Notes: generated by a model from the letters alone, not told the origin. 45,169 nt of DNA from Streptomyces morookaense (GCF_013030945.1 NZ_JABBXF010000093.1:1-45169); one strand, 5' to 3'; shown: positions 26,455-34,712, counted from the first letter of the stretch. Program-made: numbers and translations.

Positions 26455-27468
26455 TCAGGACTGCGGCACCGGTCCGGCGACGCCCACGGACGACTCGACC
26501 AGGCTTCCCAGATACAGCACGCCGTCGTGCTCGCACACGCTGGTGACGAAGCGGTAACCGTCCGCCGGGCGCTGGAGGTCGTGCACCACGCGCCCGTCCG
26601 CGTCCAGCGCCATGACCCACGCCGTGGGGCGCGGCCCCCGGAACAGCGCGGTCGGCAGCTGCCACAGCGCGCGGCGCAGACCGGGAGAAGTGCGGTGCAG
26701 CAGATCGAGCAGCGGCTCCCGCGGACCGGTCATCGCCACCCAGATCAGACCGCCGGGACCGGTGGAGATGTTGTCCGGGAAACCCGGCAGTTCGGCGAAC
26801 AGTTCACGCCGCCCCGCCTTCGGCCCGGTGAGCCACAACCGCGTCAGCCGGTAGGCACCGGTCTCGGCGACCACGACGAACGAGCCGTCCCGGGCCAGCG
26901 CCACACCGTTCGCGAACTGCAGCCCGTCGAGCACCACTTCGGCGGTGCCCGTACCGGGCTCGTACCGGATCAGACGCCCGCTGCCCGCGTGCTCCAGCAG
27001 ATCGCCCATCCAGTGCTCCAGCGGCAGCCGGCTGGCATCACTGACGTACAACGTGCCGTCCGGGGCCGCCACCACATTGCTGCACACCGTCAACGGCCGC
27101 CCGGCCGCCTCGCGCAGCAGCGTCTCGGTGCGCCCCGAGGCGGGATCCGTGCGCAGCAGCCCCCGCTGCGCGTCACACACCAACAACCGCCCGTCGGGCA
27201 GCGGACACAGGCCGAGCGGCCGGCCGCCGGTGTCGGTGACCATGGCCACCTGCCCGCTGACCGGGTCCACGCTCAGCACGCGCCCGTCCTCCACTCCGGT
27301 CAGCACCCGCCCCGCGGCGTCGACCCGGACGTCCTCCGGCCCCTTCCCGCCCAGCGGCAGCCTGCGCACACGCGGTAGTGGCGGACGGCTCGCCTTGACG
27401 CGCGCCCGCGGGGGCCGCGCCGGCGGCTGCCAGACGACCGGGCGCAGGGCGGGCTTCTGCGGGAGCAT
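26455..27468 (-). CDS. SMP-30/gluconolactonase-like (strictosidine-synthase-like) beta-propeller
   Basis: A 337-aa protein with repeated propeller strands: GPEDVRVDAAGRVLTGVEDGRV, PLGLCPLPDGRLLVCDA, SNVVAAPDGTLYVSDAS, LQFANGVALARDGSFVVVAET and GFPDNISTGPGGLIWVAM. The NG and PDN segments match the metal-binding Asn/Asp positions of SMP-30 and strictosidine-synthase-like hydrolases. No signal peptide is evident. The ATG at 27468 was chosen because GGAAGG lies seven bases upstream; an ATG at 27513 would add 15 residues but has a weaker site. The substrate is unknown; members hydrolyse lactones or related esters. It is divergent from the amidase gene. Confidence 0.82.
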   Translation of the reverse strand: MLPQKPALRPVVWQPPARPPRARVKASRPPLPRVRRLPLGGKGPEDVRVDAAGRVLTGVEDGRVLSVDPVSGQVAMVTDTGGRPLGLCPLPDGRLLVCDAQRGLLRTDPASGRTETLLREAAGRPLTVCSNVVAAPDGTLYVSDASRLPLEHWMGDLLEHAGSGRLIRYEPGTGTAEVVLDGLQFANGVALARDGSFVVVAETGAYRLTRLWLTGPKAGRRELFAELPGFPDNISTGPGGLIWVAMTGPREPLLDLLHRTSPGLRRALWQLPTALFRGPRPTAWVMALDADGRVVHDLQRPADGYRFVTSVCEHDGVLYLGSLVESSVGVAGPVPQS

Positions 27469-27687
27469 GAAGGGACCTTCCGTGGCCGGACGGGGGCGGA
27501 CGAGCTCGAACATACCGTTCCCGGTGGTGTCGGTGACCGAAGATGCGCCAGGCCGTGGCGCGTTGCCATGGCCGGCGGTCGGGCGAATTTCCAGTGGCCG
27601 GAGAGCAGCATGATGAGTTGAGACGTCAACCCCGTTGTGCGAATCGGCATTTTATGGCCTGTTCCAGAGGTCGGTACGGTCGGCGTC

Positions 27688-29139
27688 ATGGAGTGGAGCT
27701 TTCAGACTGCAGAAGAACTCGCGGCCGCCTTGCGTGCCGGTGAAGTGACATCGGTGGAGCTGACCGACGAGGCAATCGCTCGTATCGAGCGGGACGACAA
27801 GGCGATCAACGCGATCTGCGTGCCGGACTTCGACCGTGCGCGGGCCGCCGCGCGCCGTGCCGACCAGGAGCGCGCCCGCGGCGAGGACCGGCCGCTGCTG
27901 GGTATTCCGGTGACGGTCAAAGAGTCCTACAACATCGCCGGGCTGCCCACGACCTGGGGCATGTCGCCGCAGGCGAACTTCATGCCGACCGAGGACGCGG
28001 TCCAGGTGTCGCGGCTCAAGGCCGCAGGCGCGGTGGTGCTCGGTAAGACCAATGTGCCGGTGGGGCTGCAGGATATCCAGAGCTTCAACGAGATCTACGG
28101 CACCACCAACAACCCGTGGGATCACGGTCTCACGTCGGGTGGGTCCTCGGGCGGATCAGCGGCGGCTCTGGCGTCCGGGTTCGGCGCGCTGTCCATCGGC
28201 TCCGACCTCGCCGGCTCGTTGCGTACCCCCGCGCATTTCTGCGGCATCTACGCGCACAAGCCGACACTCGGACTGGCGGCAACCCGCGGCATGGTCGCGC
28301 CGCCGGCACCGCCATTGCCGGTCGACCTCGACCTCGCCGTCGTCGGTCCGATGGCGCGCACCGCCCGCGACCTCATGCTCCTGCTCGACGTCATGGTCGG
28401 ACCGGACCCGATGACGCACGGTGTGGCGTACGACGTGACGCTGCCGCCCGCGCGCCATGAGCGGCTCGGCGACTTCCGGGTCTTGGCGCTCGAGGAGCAT
28501 CCGCTCATTCCGACCGGGTCCGCCGTGCGGGCGGGCGTGAACCGGGTGGTCGACGCGCTTGCCGACGGCGGCGCCCGCGTCGAACGGCACACTCCGCTGC
28601 TTCCCGATCTGACCGAAGCCGCCATGCTTTACAGGCAGTTGCTGTTTTCGGGCTCTGCCGCACGTTTTCCCGTCGACTCCTACGAGCAGTTGCGGACCCG
28701 CGCCGCCCGACTGAGCGCAGACGACCAGAGTCTGGATGCGGCGCTGCTGCGCGGGATGGTGTTGAGCCACCGCGACTGGATCGAGGCGAACAGCCGTCGC
28801 GAACTCCACCGTCACGGCTGGCGGCAGCTCTTCGCCGAGTTCGATGCCGTGGTGTGTCCCATCACGCCGACTCCTGCGTTCCCGCACGACCACAACCCCG
28901 ATCCGCTGGAACGCCGAATCGACATCGACGGCGTCGAGTACCCGTACTTCGACCAGCTCGTCTGGGCCGGTCTGGCCACCATGCCCGGCCTGCCCGCCAC
29001 CGCCATACCGGCGGGCCGCTCTCCCGAGGGCCTGCCGGTGGGAGTGCAGCTCATCGGCCCGATGTTCGAGGACCGCACCCCGCTGCGGCTGGCCGAGCTG
29101 CTCGAGCACAAGATCGGCGGCTTCCAGCCGCCGAGGTAG
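27688..29139 (+). CDS. Amidase-signature family amidohydrolase
   Basis: A 483-aa amidase-signature enzyme. The Ser-cisSer-Lys triad is visible: Lys in PVTVKESYN, the Ser-Gly-rich loop TSGGSSGGSAAA, and the nucleophile region GSDLAGSLRTPA. The last differs slightly from the commoner GSDxGGSxRxPA but keeps the serine. The HKPTLGL and MPGLPATAIPAG segments are also typical. The substrate among amides, nitrile products or ureido acids is unclear. The ATG at 27688 has no ribosome-binding site, but a TACGGT box ends seven bases before it, suggesting a leaderless transcript. Confidence 0.88.
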   Translation: MEWSFQTAEELAAALRAGEVTSVELTDEAIARIERDDKAINAICVPDFDRARAAARRADQERARGEDRPLLGIPVTVKESYNIAGLPTTWGMSPQANFMPTEDAVQVSRLKAAGAVVLGKTNVPVGLQDIQSFNEIYGTTNNPWDHGLTSGGSSGGSAAALASGFGALSIGSDLAGSLRTPAHFCGIYAHKPTLGLAATRGMVAPPAPPLPVDLDLAVVGPMARTARDLMLLLDVMVGPDPMTHGVAYDVTLPPARHERLGDFRVLALEEHPLIPTGSAVRAGVNRVVDALADGGARVERHTPLLPDLTEAAMLYRQLLFSGSAARFPVDSYEQLRTRAARLSADDQSLDAALLRGMVLSHRDWIEANSRRELHRHGWRQLFAEFDAVVCPITPTPAFPHDHNPDPLERRIDIDGVEYPYFDQLVWAGLATMPGLPATAIPAGRSPEGLPVGVQLIGPMFEDRTPLRLAELLEHKIGGFQPPR

Positions 29140-29169
29140 GGCGTACTACCGGGTGTCCGTCGAGGTTGA

Positions 29170-29538
29170 GATGCGGATGACAAACACGCCAACTACTGCT
29201 GGTTCACGGACCCGTCACGGGCACTCCGTCCGAAGCTCGCCCGGACTCCGAAGATCAAGAAGCCCCTGATCGGGGTGTGCGACTCCACGCGCTGCCCGCA
29301 GGCCACCCACCACGCCTGCCATCGACCCGTCTGGGCCGAGCAAAGGTCACACCGCTACCGAGGCAGCCAGCACCAGGGAGGATCGGCTCCAGCAGCTGAC
29401 ATCCCACGGACACGGCAGCTGGGGAACATCCGTATCTTCAGCGGTTTCCGGCGCTGCCAGAGGGACACCCGCGCTCTTCTGCCAGCGGTGAACCCCGGCT
29501 CGACCGTGCCCGTCGATCACTACTGTCCAGTCTCATGA
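29170..29538 (+). pseudogene. Remnant of an integrase-like mobile-element protein
   Basis: The open frame starts immediately after an in-frame TGA (29167-29169) with no start codon. It reads KHANYCWFTDPSRALRPKLAR and continues to GVCDSTRCPQATHHACHRPVW (up to about 29349). I recognise the CDSxRCPQATHHxCHRPVW block as a Cys/His-rich, probably zinc-binding tail common in proteins of actinomycete integrative elements. It then degenerates into sequence without protein character. The 395-bp gap between the amidase and hydrolase genes therefore holds a decayed fragment. The exact parent family needs a search. Confidence 0.5.
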
Positions 29539-30260
29539 CGACGATTACAACGCGCACGGTCGAGTACCCGGCCGACGGTCTGACGATGATCGGGCACCTC
29601 GCGCTCCCGCCCGGTACCGACCGCAGGCCTGCCGTGCTGCTCGGCCCAGAGGGCATGGGGCTCAGCGACGTCGAGCGCCGCCGGGCCGACGCCCTCGCCG
29701 AACTGGGGTACGTGGCGCTTGCCTTCGACATCCACGGCGGGCGCTATTTGGGCGATCCCGAGGAGATGCTGGCCCGTTGCCTGCCGCTGCTCGACGACCC
29801 CGACCGGATGCGGGGCATCGGCCACGCGGCGCTCGATGTGCTGCGCGCCGAACCGCGGACCGACCCCGACCGGATCGCCGCCGTCGGCTACGGCACCGGA
29901 GGCGCGATCGCGCTGGAACTCGGGCGCGACGGCGTCGGCCTGCGCGCGATCGGGACCGTCAACGCACTGACCACCGGCCGACCGGACGAGACGGCGCGCA
30001 TCCGCTGCCCGGTGTGGGCCGGGGTCGGGTCGGAGGACCCGATCATGCCGCCCGCGCAACGCGACGCATTCACGGCCGAGATGCAGGCCGCGGGCGTCGA
30101 CTGGCGCCTCGTGGTCTACGGCGGCGCCTTGCACGCCTTCCACCACCCGCCGGTCGACCATCCCGTGGTCCCTGGCGTCGGCTACCACCCACGGCATGCG
30201 CAGCGAGCCTGGCACGACGTCGTCGACCTGCTGGCCGAGTGCCTGCCCGTGACGGAGTGA
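29535..30260 (+). CDS. Dienelactone-hydrolase-family protein lacking the catalytic nucleophile
   Basis: A 241-aa alpha/beta-hydrolase of the dienelactone hydrolase family. The acid and histidine of the triad are in place (VGSEDPIMP and GALHAFHHP). The nucleophile elbow, normally GYCFGG (Cys) or a Ser variant, reads GYGTGGA (DNA 29887-29907), so glycine replaces the nucleophile. One T-to-G change (TGC to GGC) would explain it. The protein may be a pseudoenzyme or inactive. There is no ribosome-binding site; a TACTGT box (29521-29526) ends eight bases before the ATG, consistent with leaderless expression. Confidence 0.82.
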   Translation: MTTITTRTVEYPADGLTMIGHLALPPGTDRRPAVLLGPEGMGLSDVERRRADALAELGYVALAFDIHGGRYLGDPEEMLARCLPLLDDPDRMRGIGHAALDVLRAEPRTDPDRIAAVGYGTGGAIALELGRDGVGLRAIGTVNALTTGRPDETARIRCPVWAGVGSEDPIMPPAQRDAFTAEMQAAGVDWRLVVYGGALHAFHHPPVDHPVVPGVGYHPRHAQRAWHDVVDLLAECLPVTE

Positions 30261-30280
30261 TGCCCGGCCCGGCCCGCGTG

Positions 30281-30505
30281 TCAGGGCGGCCGGGGCGAGG
30301 GTGCTGAGCCCCGGGACCGCCATTGCCCCTGCATGGTGATCCCGTTCATCTTCATCAGCTCGGTGTGGAAGTCGAGCCTCATGTCGAGCGGCACGGAGTT
30401 GAAGGTGGGGACGAGGTTGGCGGCGCCGTAGCCGAAGGCTCCTGCGAGCAGACCGGTGGAGAGCAGGGACAGGCCCAGGAGAAGGCGGTTGCGCATTCGG
30501 TTCAT
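30281..30505 (-). pseudogene. Truncated DUF1772 (anthrone-oxygenase-like) membrane protein
   Basis: A 74-codon frame. The first 59 residues contain one membrane helix and PTFNSVPLDMRLDFHTELMKMNG, which look like the N-terminus of DUF1772/anthrone-oxygenase-like proteins, normally about 150 aa with four helices. After residue 60 (DNA about 30326) the frame becomes Arg/Ser/Pro-rich and stops, so the 3' half appears deleted. Its ATG overlaps the stop of the upstream isomerase-type gene (ATGA), preserving what was a coupled gene pair. Confidence 0.6.
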
Positions 30506-31164
30506 GCTTTCTTGGCGGGTTGGGTGAAGCGGTTGCTCGGTGCTCCTCGGAGCTTGCCGTCTGGAAGTCTGCGGCCGTAGGCCAGCAGCAGGAGGTCCTG
30601 GGCGGCGCCGACCACGGGCGCGCCTGAGCCGTACGACCAGTCGAGGTCCTCGGCGCACAGCCGCACTCCGTCGAGGTCGGCGCCGAAGAACTTCAGGGTG
30701 CTGGGCCGGATGCCGTCGAGCAGGATGCGTAGCCGGTTCTCGGGGACGCGCCGGTCAAGGCCGAGGGCGACGGTGATGTCCAGCCCGTGCACGACGTCGT
30801 GGCCGAGTGCCGCAGCGAACCCGCCGACTGGTGGTGTCCAGGGATGGTGGGCGTTGTCCCGCAGGAAAGCGGCGAGTGCGGTGGTGGAATGGGCGGCCGC
30901 ATCCCGGCGCGCGACCCTGTCGGTCATGCGGTGGAGGTTGCCGCGCGCCTTGGCCAGCTCGCCGAGCGTCGCGGGCAAGGAGAGCCGGAACCCCATCGAC
31001 ATGTGCGCTGCGACCTCGCGAACCCGCCATCCCGCACAGAGGCTCTGCCCGTCCCAGTGGTCGGCTTGGAGACTGTCGAGCAGGTCCGCCAGTTCCCGGC
31101 GTTCCGCTGCGATCGCGGCCCTGACCTCGGTGTTTTGCCCCTTGCGGGCTGTCGCGTTCTCCAT
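30502..31164 (-). CDS. Maleylpyruvate-isomerase/DinB-type mycothiol-dependent family protein
   Basis: A 220-aa protein with the family's N-terminal four-helix pattern: LLDSLQADHWDGQSLCAGWRVREVAAHM (the CxGWxVxDVxxH signature) and LGHDVVHGLDI, which supplies the further metal-binding His residues. These proteins bind a metal and often use mycothiol as cofactor; many are of unknown substrate. The ATG at 31164 was chosen as the first Met giving the conserved N-terminus. It is divergent from the LysR gene with 71 bases between starts, so it is a likely target of that regulator. Confidence 0.8.
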   Translation of the reverse strand: MENATARKGQNTEVRAAIAAERRELADLLDSLQADHWDGQSLCAGWRVREVAAHMSMGFRLSLPATLGELAKARGNLHRMTDRVARRDAAAHSTTALAAFLRDNAHHPWTPPVGGFAAALGHDVVHGLDITVALGLDRRVPENRLRILLDGIRPSTLKFFGADLDGVRLCAEDLDWSYGSGAPVVGAAQDLLLLAYGRRLPDGKLRGAPSNRFTQPAKKA

Positions 31165-31192
31165 GCGATCAAGCGTGCCGCCGCCCGCCATA

Positions 31193-31207
31193 TATCTCAA
31201 ATAGATG
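31193..31207. promoter_or_regulatory. LysR-type operator candidate
   Basis: ATCT-CAAAT-AGAT (31194-31206) is an interrupted palindrome fitting the T-N11-A LysR consensus (T31193, A31205). It is centred between the divergent LysR and isomerase-type genes, the classical position for an autoregulatory LTTR site. Confidence 0.6.
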
Positions 31208-31235
31208 GTTTTGCTGGTCACTAGAATCATCAGTT

Positions 31236-32153
31236 ATGGAACTTCGTCAGCTTCGTTACTTCGTCGCGGTGGCCGAGGAGGGTGGTTTCACTCGCGCCGC
31301 CGCCCGGCTGCATCTGGCTCAGCCCGGCCTGAGCGCCCAGATCCGCCAGCTGGAGAAGGAGCTGGGGCAGCCACTGCTCGACCGCTCCGGCCGGTCGGTG
31401 ACGCCGACCGAGGTGGGTCGGGCGGTCCTGCCGTACGCCCGCGCCGCACTGGCGGCGGCGGAGTCGGTGCGGCAGACAGTCGATGCGTACACGGGACTGC
31501 TGCGCGGCCGGGTCAGGCTCGGGCTGGTCTCCGGCGCCACCGGCCACGCCTTCGACATCGCCGCTTTACTCGCGGACTTCCACGACTCCCATCCCTCGGT
31601 GGAGGTGGCCCTCACCGAGGACGCCACGGAGCGGATGCAGGCCGCTCTCCTGGCCGGCGAGCTCGACATCGCCGTCCTCGGAACGGCGGAGGAGGTGCCC
31701 CCGCCCGGATTGGCCTTTCAGACGGTGATCGATGTCCCGCTGGTTGCCGCTGTCGCGCCAAGTGACCCAGTTCTCGATCGCGTCGACGGTACGAGCGTCC
31801 CACTCGCCGATCTGCAGGATCGGCCACTGATCTGCCTGCCGCGCGGCACCGGGGTGCGCGCGGCGCTCGAACGCGGCTGCGCGCAGGCAGGATTCCGGCC
31901 CCGGATTGCCTTCGAGGCGGCAGCCCCACACGTACTCTCGCGCCTTGCCGCGCGGGGCCTGGGCATCGCCGTGCTACCTGCCGGAGAAAACGAGTCCCCC
32001 CTTGACGGACGGCTTCGCACCCTGCGGATCGTCCGGCCCGAGATGCGTGCCCGCATCGCGCTCGCCTGGCAGGCCAGCGGTCCTTCGAGCCCCGCGGCCC
32101 GGGTTCTCCTCGAGCGCCTACGCGATGCCATCCCCAAGCCGTCCGATTCCTAG
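31236..32153 (+). CDS. LysR-family transcriptional regulator with a TTA codon
   Basis: A 305-aa LTTR. The N-terminal winged helix reads MELRQLRYFVAVAEEGGFTR with recognition-helix sequence HLAQPGLSAQIRQLEKELG, followed by an effector-binding domain (about residues 90-295). Codon 111 is TTA (31566-31568), the rare leucine codon read only by bldA tRNA in Streptomyces, so translation may be developmentally limited. A TAGAAT box ends eight bases before the ATG and no ribosome-binding site is seen, suggesting a leaderless mRNA. The likely regulon is the divergent mycothiol-dependent gene. Confidence 0.92.
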   Translation: MELRQLRYFVAVAEEGGFTRAAARLHLAQPGLSAQIRQLEKELGQPLLDRSGRSVTPTEVGRAVLPYARAALAAAESVRQTVDAYTGLLRGRVRLGLVSGATGHAFDIAALLADFHDSHPSVEVALTEDATERMQAALLAGELDIAVLGTAEEVPPPGLAFQTVIDVPLVAAVAPSDPVLDRVDGTSVPLADLQDRPLICLPRGTGVRAALERGCAQAGFRPRIAFEAAAPHVLSRLAARGLGIAVLPAGENESPLDGRLRTLRIVRPEMRARIALAWQASGPSSPAARVLLERLRDAIPKPSDS

Positions 32154-32170
32154 AACGCCTCTGTCCTTGG

Positions 32171-32651
32171 TCATCGTCGTGCCCAGATGAGGATGGCGGC
32201 GACGTGGATTGCGGCCTGATATGCGAGGGCCAGCTTGTCGGTTCGCATGGCCAGGTCGCGCCACTGCTTGAGGCGGTTGATGCAGCGTTCGACGGCGTTC
32301 CGCTGGCCGGGTCCGGGGCCTGCCGGAGCCAGTTCGAGGCACGCGGATGCGAGCCATGACCATCTCAAAGGTCGGAGCGTCGTTGTCAGCATCAGTTGCG
32401 GCGAGGACCGCGGCGAGAATCTTCTCCCACGTGCCGTCGACGGCCCACCCGACCAACCGTTTGTGAGCGGTCTGGAACGAGCCAAGCTCGTCCGGCAGAT
32501 CCCGCCAGGGCGAGCAGGTGCGGTACTTCCATGCGATGGCCTCGAGCGTGCGGCGGTGATCGGCCCACCGTCGTCCGCGGACCGGATCGGCTGGCATCAG
32601 CGGCGCTATCCGGCCCCACATCGCATCAGTGATCACTAACCGAACGGACAC
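32171..32651 (-). pseudogene. Internally deleted, frameshifted IS5-group transposase
   Basis: From a GTG at 32651 the reverse strand encodes a typical IS5-group N-terminus (LVITDAMWGRIAPLMP, then YRTCSPWRDLPDELG and KRLVGWAVDGTWEKIL) for about 90 residues. A different frame then gives the transposase C-terminus (RNAVERCINRLKQWRDLAM, DKLALAYQAAIHVAAILIW), ending at 32171. The central part, with the first two DDE acids, is missing. The element is dead unless complemented in trans. It abuts the stop of the LysR gene. No clear terminal inverted repeats or target duplication could be assigned. The region 32652-32797 shows no convincing gene. Confidence 0.85.
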
Positions 32652-32797
32652 ATCTCATCGACTGACCCACCATCAAGGAGACACGCCCTGGACGAATGAG
32701 TGCGAAGTCCTTCGGGCTTCGGACCTGGCCGTCGCCTGGTCCCTGCTCGGCTTCACCGTTCACCAGGGCTTCAGGCTCACTCGTCTAGGGTTCTCCC

Positions 32798-33379
32798 GTG
32801 GAACGTGTACTGATAGCCGGCATCTCCGGGGCGGGAAAGACGACTATGGCTGGGCGCCTGGCGGCCTGCGCCGGGCTGCCGCGCCATGAGCTGGACGCCC
32901 TGCACCACGGCCCCAACTGGCAGCCGCGGGAGGCGTTTCGGTCCGACATCGAGCGGTTCGCCGCGAGCCCGCGGTGGGTCACCGAGGATCAGTACACCTC
33001 CAAGCTCGGTGATCTCCTGCTGGCGCGCGCGGACACGTACGTCTGGCTCGACCTGCCCCGCCGGACCGTCATGTTCCGGGTGCTGCGCAGGTCCGTGAGC
33101 CGTGCGCTCACGCGCCGCGAGCTCTGGAACGGCAACCGGGAGGGCTTCCGCGACTGGCTCGACCCCGAGCACCCCATCCGCTGGGCCTGGGCACAGCATG
33201 CGGCGAAGCGGTCCCGGACGCGTGACAGGCTCCGCGGCCGGCCTCATCTGACGGTGATCCGACTCACCTCGGCCCGAGAGGCCCGTGCATGGTTGCGGGC
33301 GCAGGAGCATGCGTACCGGGCCGAGGGGCGTGCTCCCTACGACGAGCAAGCGGGAAGTCTCTTCGGGCGCAACGGGTGA
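32798..33379 (+). CDS. P-loop nucleoside/adenylate-kinase-like protein
   Basis: A 193-aa protein with a Walker A loop GISGAGKTT at residues 8-16, an ELDALHHGPNW segment and a C-terminal helical RxxR-type region. This is the pattern of adenylate-kinase-like 'topology modulation' proteins (FlaR group) found singly in many Streptomyces. It presumably phosphorylates a nucleotide or small molecule; the substrate is unknown. The GTG start at 32798 follows an AGGG motif by seven bases. It is flanked on both sides by transposase remnants. Confidence 0.85.
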   Translation: MERVLIAGISGAGKTTMAGRLAACAGLPRHELDALHHGPNWQPREAFRSDIERFAASPRWVTEDQYTSKLGDLLLARADTYVWLDLPRRTVMFRVLRRSVSRALTRRELWNGNREGFRDWLDPEHPIRWAWAQHAAKRSRTRDRLRGRPHLTVIRLTSAREARAWLRAQEHAYRAEGRAPYDEQAGSLFGRNG

Positions 33380-33398
33380 GGGTCTCGTTGATCGATGT

Positions 33399-33464
33399 GT
33401 GACGAACGACCTCGAGACCGTCATCACCGCACTGTACGTGAAGATCGACGATGAGTTGGGAGGG
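33399..33464 (+). pseudogene. 5' stub of an IS transposase
   Basis: From the GTG at 33399 the frame encodes VTNDLETVITALYVKIDDELGG, which I recognise as the start of a common Streptomyces IS4/IS982-type transposase (usual form MTNDLETLLTALYVKIDD). The homology stops after 22 residues, marking a recombination junction. The rest of the element is absent. Confidence 0.55.
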
Positions 33465-33621
33465 CCGCACCCGCCAGTTCAACTTCACCGCCAACGTCAC
33501 GGGCGAGACGGTCACGCTCACCGAGCACGACGCGCACCTGTGGGCCGATCGCACTCAGCAGAACCAGGTCTCCAGCGCCGTTCAGACTGTTCTCGACACC
33601 TGGCGCGACCAGGCAGTCTGA
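33451..33621 (+). CDS. Possible small protein or C-terminal gene fragment (56 aa)
   Basis: Overlapping the end of the transposase stub, an ATG at 33451 opens a 56-codon frame beginning MSWEGRTRQFNFTANVTGE and ending VLDTWRDQAV. Nearly all third positions are G or C and the residue mix is natural, so it looks coding. It may be the tail of a gene cut by the IS, with the ATG fortuitous. I do not recognise a family. The stretch 33622-33763 that follows has an open, GC3-rich frame (ending RIRQSATNRIRAA) that may be another fragment. Confidence 0.4.
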   Translation: MSWEGRTRQFNFTANVTGETVTLTEHDAHLWADRTQQNQVSSAVQTVLDTWRDQAV

Positions 33622-33763
33622 CCGGCTCCCGAGCCCGATCGGGGCAGGACTACCCGCATCGCACGCAGACCAGCACCGACGCCATCGGCAAGGCCGTCGA
33701 CCAGGCCATGAACCATCGACGCGACCGGATCCGACAGTCAGCAACGAACCGCATCCGAGCCGC

Positions 33764-34174
33764 TTAGTTGCGCTTGGGCCAGATCGGGCCCTGGTCCGTC
33801 CAGATGACGCCCTTGTTGCGGCACAGGCAGAACGGGTGACCGATCGGGTCGGTGTAGACCTGCCAGCCGTAGCCGTTGGGGCCGATGAAGTCCTGCCTCA
33901 GCGTCGCGCCGAGGTCGAGGACGCGGCGCTGCTCGGACTCGATCTCGTCCACTTCGAAGTCGAGGTGGTACTGCTTGGGGTGCTCGCTGTCGGGCCACTG
34001 CGGAGCGCGGTAGTCGTCCACCCGGATGAATGCCAGCTCGATCTCGCCGAACTGGATGCCGGCCCAGTCCTCGGAGCTGCCTTCCTTGATCGGACGGCTC
34101 GTCACTTCGGAGTAGAAAGCCGCCAGTTTCATGGTGTCCGGACAGTCGATAATGAAGTCTGTGAGTCGCAGCAT
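33764..34174 (-). CDS. VOC-superfamily (glyoxalase-like) protein
   Basis: A 136-aa glyoxalase/bleomycin-resistance-fold protein with two beta-alpha-beta-beta-beta modules: LTDFIIDCPDTMKLAAFYSE plus IELAFIRVDD, then YHLDFEVDEIE plus GWQVYTDPIGHPFCLC. The HLDFEV and DPIGHPFCL motifs are typical of the actinomycete VOC proteins that replace the metal-ligand set in different ways; the substrate is unknown. The ATG at 34174 begins the first strand; an upstream start at 34198 would add eight residues. Confidence 0.85.
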   Translation of the reverse strand: MLRLTDFIIDCPDTMKLAAFYSEVTSRPIKEGSSEDWAGIQFGEIELAFIRVDDYRAPQWPDSEHPKQYHLDFEVDEIESEQRRVLDLGATLRQDFIGPNGYGWQVYTDPIGHPFCLCRNKGVIWTDQGPIWPKRN

Positions 34175-34253
34175 CCCGCGATCTTGGCACAAGCTCACAC
34201 CCGACTTCGAGACGGGCCCTGAGCGGCTCCGCTGAGGTGCGGGAACAGAAAGT

Positions 34254-34283
34254 TCCGGGGGCTATGGGGGATTCGGCCCCGGA
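34254..34283 (-). terminator. Hairpin, possible terminator of the 34353 gene
   Basis: TCCGGGG (34254-34260) pairs with CCCCGGA (34277-34283) about 70 bases after the stop of the small acidic-protein gene. There is no U-tract. The rest of 34175-34352 shows nothing recognisable. Confidence 0.35.
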
Positions 34284-34352
34284 CCCCGTTCACCAAGGGC
34301 GGCCAGGTTTGTACCGCAGGTGTGGATCAGCAGCGGACTTCGGCAGAGCCGC

Positions 34353-34502
34353 TTAGCGCTCGATCTCCCCACGCCACGCTGCCTTGAGCCGCTGCCACAG
34401 CCCCGGCTCGCCATCGGAGGGGCTGTAGTCGAAATCCTGGGAGTCGTCCTGTGTCGGCTGGGCGTCGGACAGAGAAGGGTCGGTGTCTCCGTGGTCCGTC
34501 AT
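34353..34502 (-). CDS. Small acidic hypothetical protein (49 aa)
   Basis: From an ATG at 34502 the frame encodes an Asp/Ser/Gln-rich N-terminus (MTDHGDTDPSLSD) and a basic amphipathic tail (GLWQRLKAAWRGEIER). This acidic-then-Trp-rich helical form is seen in small Streptomyces proteins, but no function is known to me. It lies downstream of the AI-2E permease gene on the same strand after 210 bases, which contain a 7-bp hairpin GGCATGC/GCATGCC (34588-34609) and otherwise nothing recognisable. Confidence 0.5.
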   Translation of the reverse strand: MTDHGDTDPSLSDAQPTQDDSQDFDYSPSDGEPGLWQRLKAAWRGEIER

Positions 34503-34712
34503 GCAGGACGGTACTGGATCCGTAGGCCGTACCGGGCGGTCCTGGTGATTCGGTAGTGCGGCGGCGCCGGGGCCGATACGCCGGCCGGGCATGCTCTTGG
34601 GTGCATGCCAGAGGTCGCCCAAGGGCATGAGAAAGGGACCCCGCCCGGCCGGTATCCGAGCGAGGACCCAAGCGGATCAGTGACCCGCACGCGCCCAGTT
34701 GCGCGGACGCGC

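Noticed and set aside
32154..32690. Terminal inverted repeats of the IS5-group remnant (GTCC...GATC-like on both sides)
   Set aside because: Only a gapped partial match; no target duplication was found, so the element's ends cannot be fixed.
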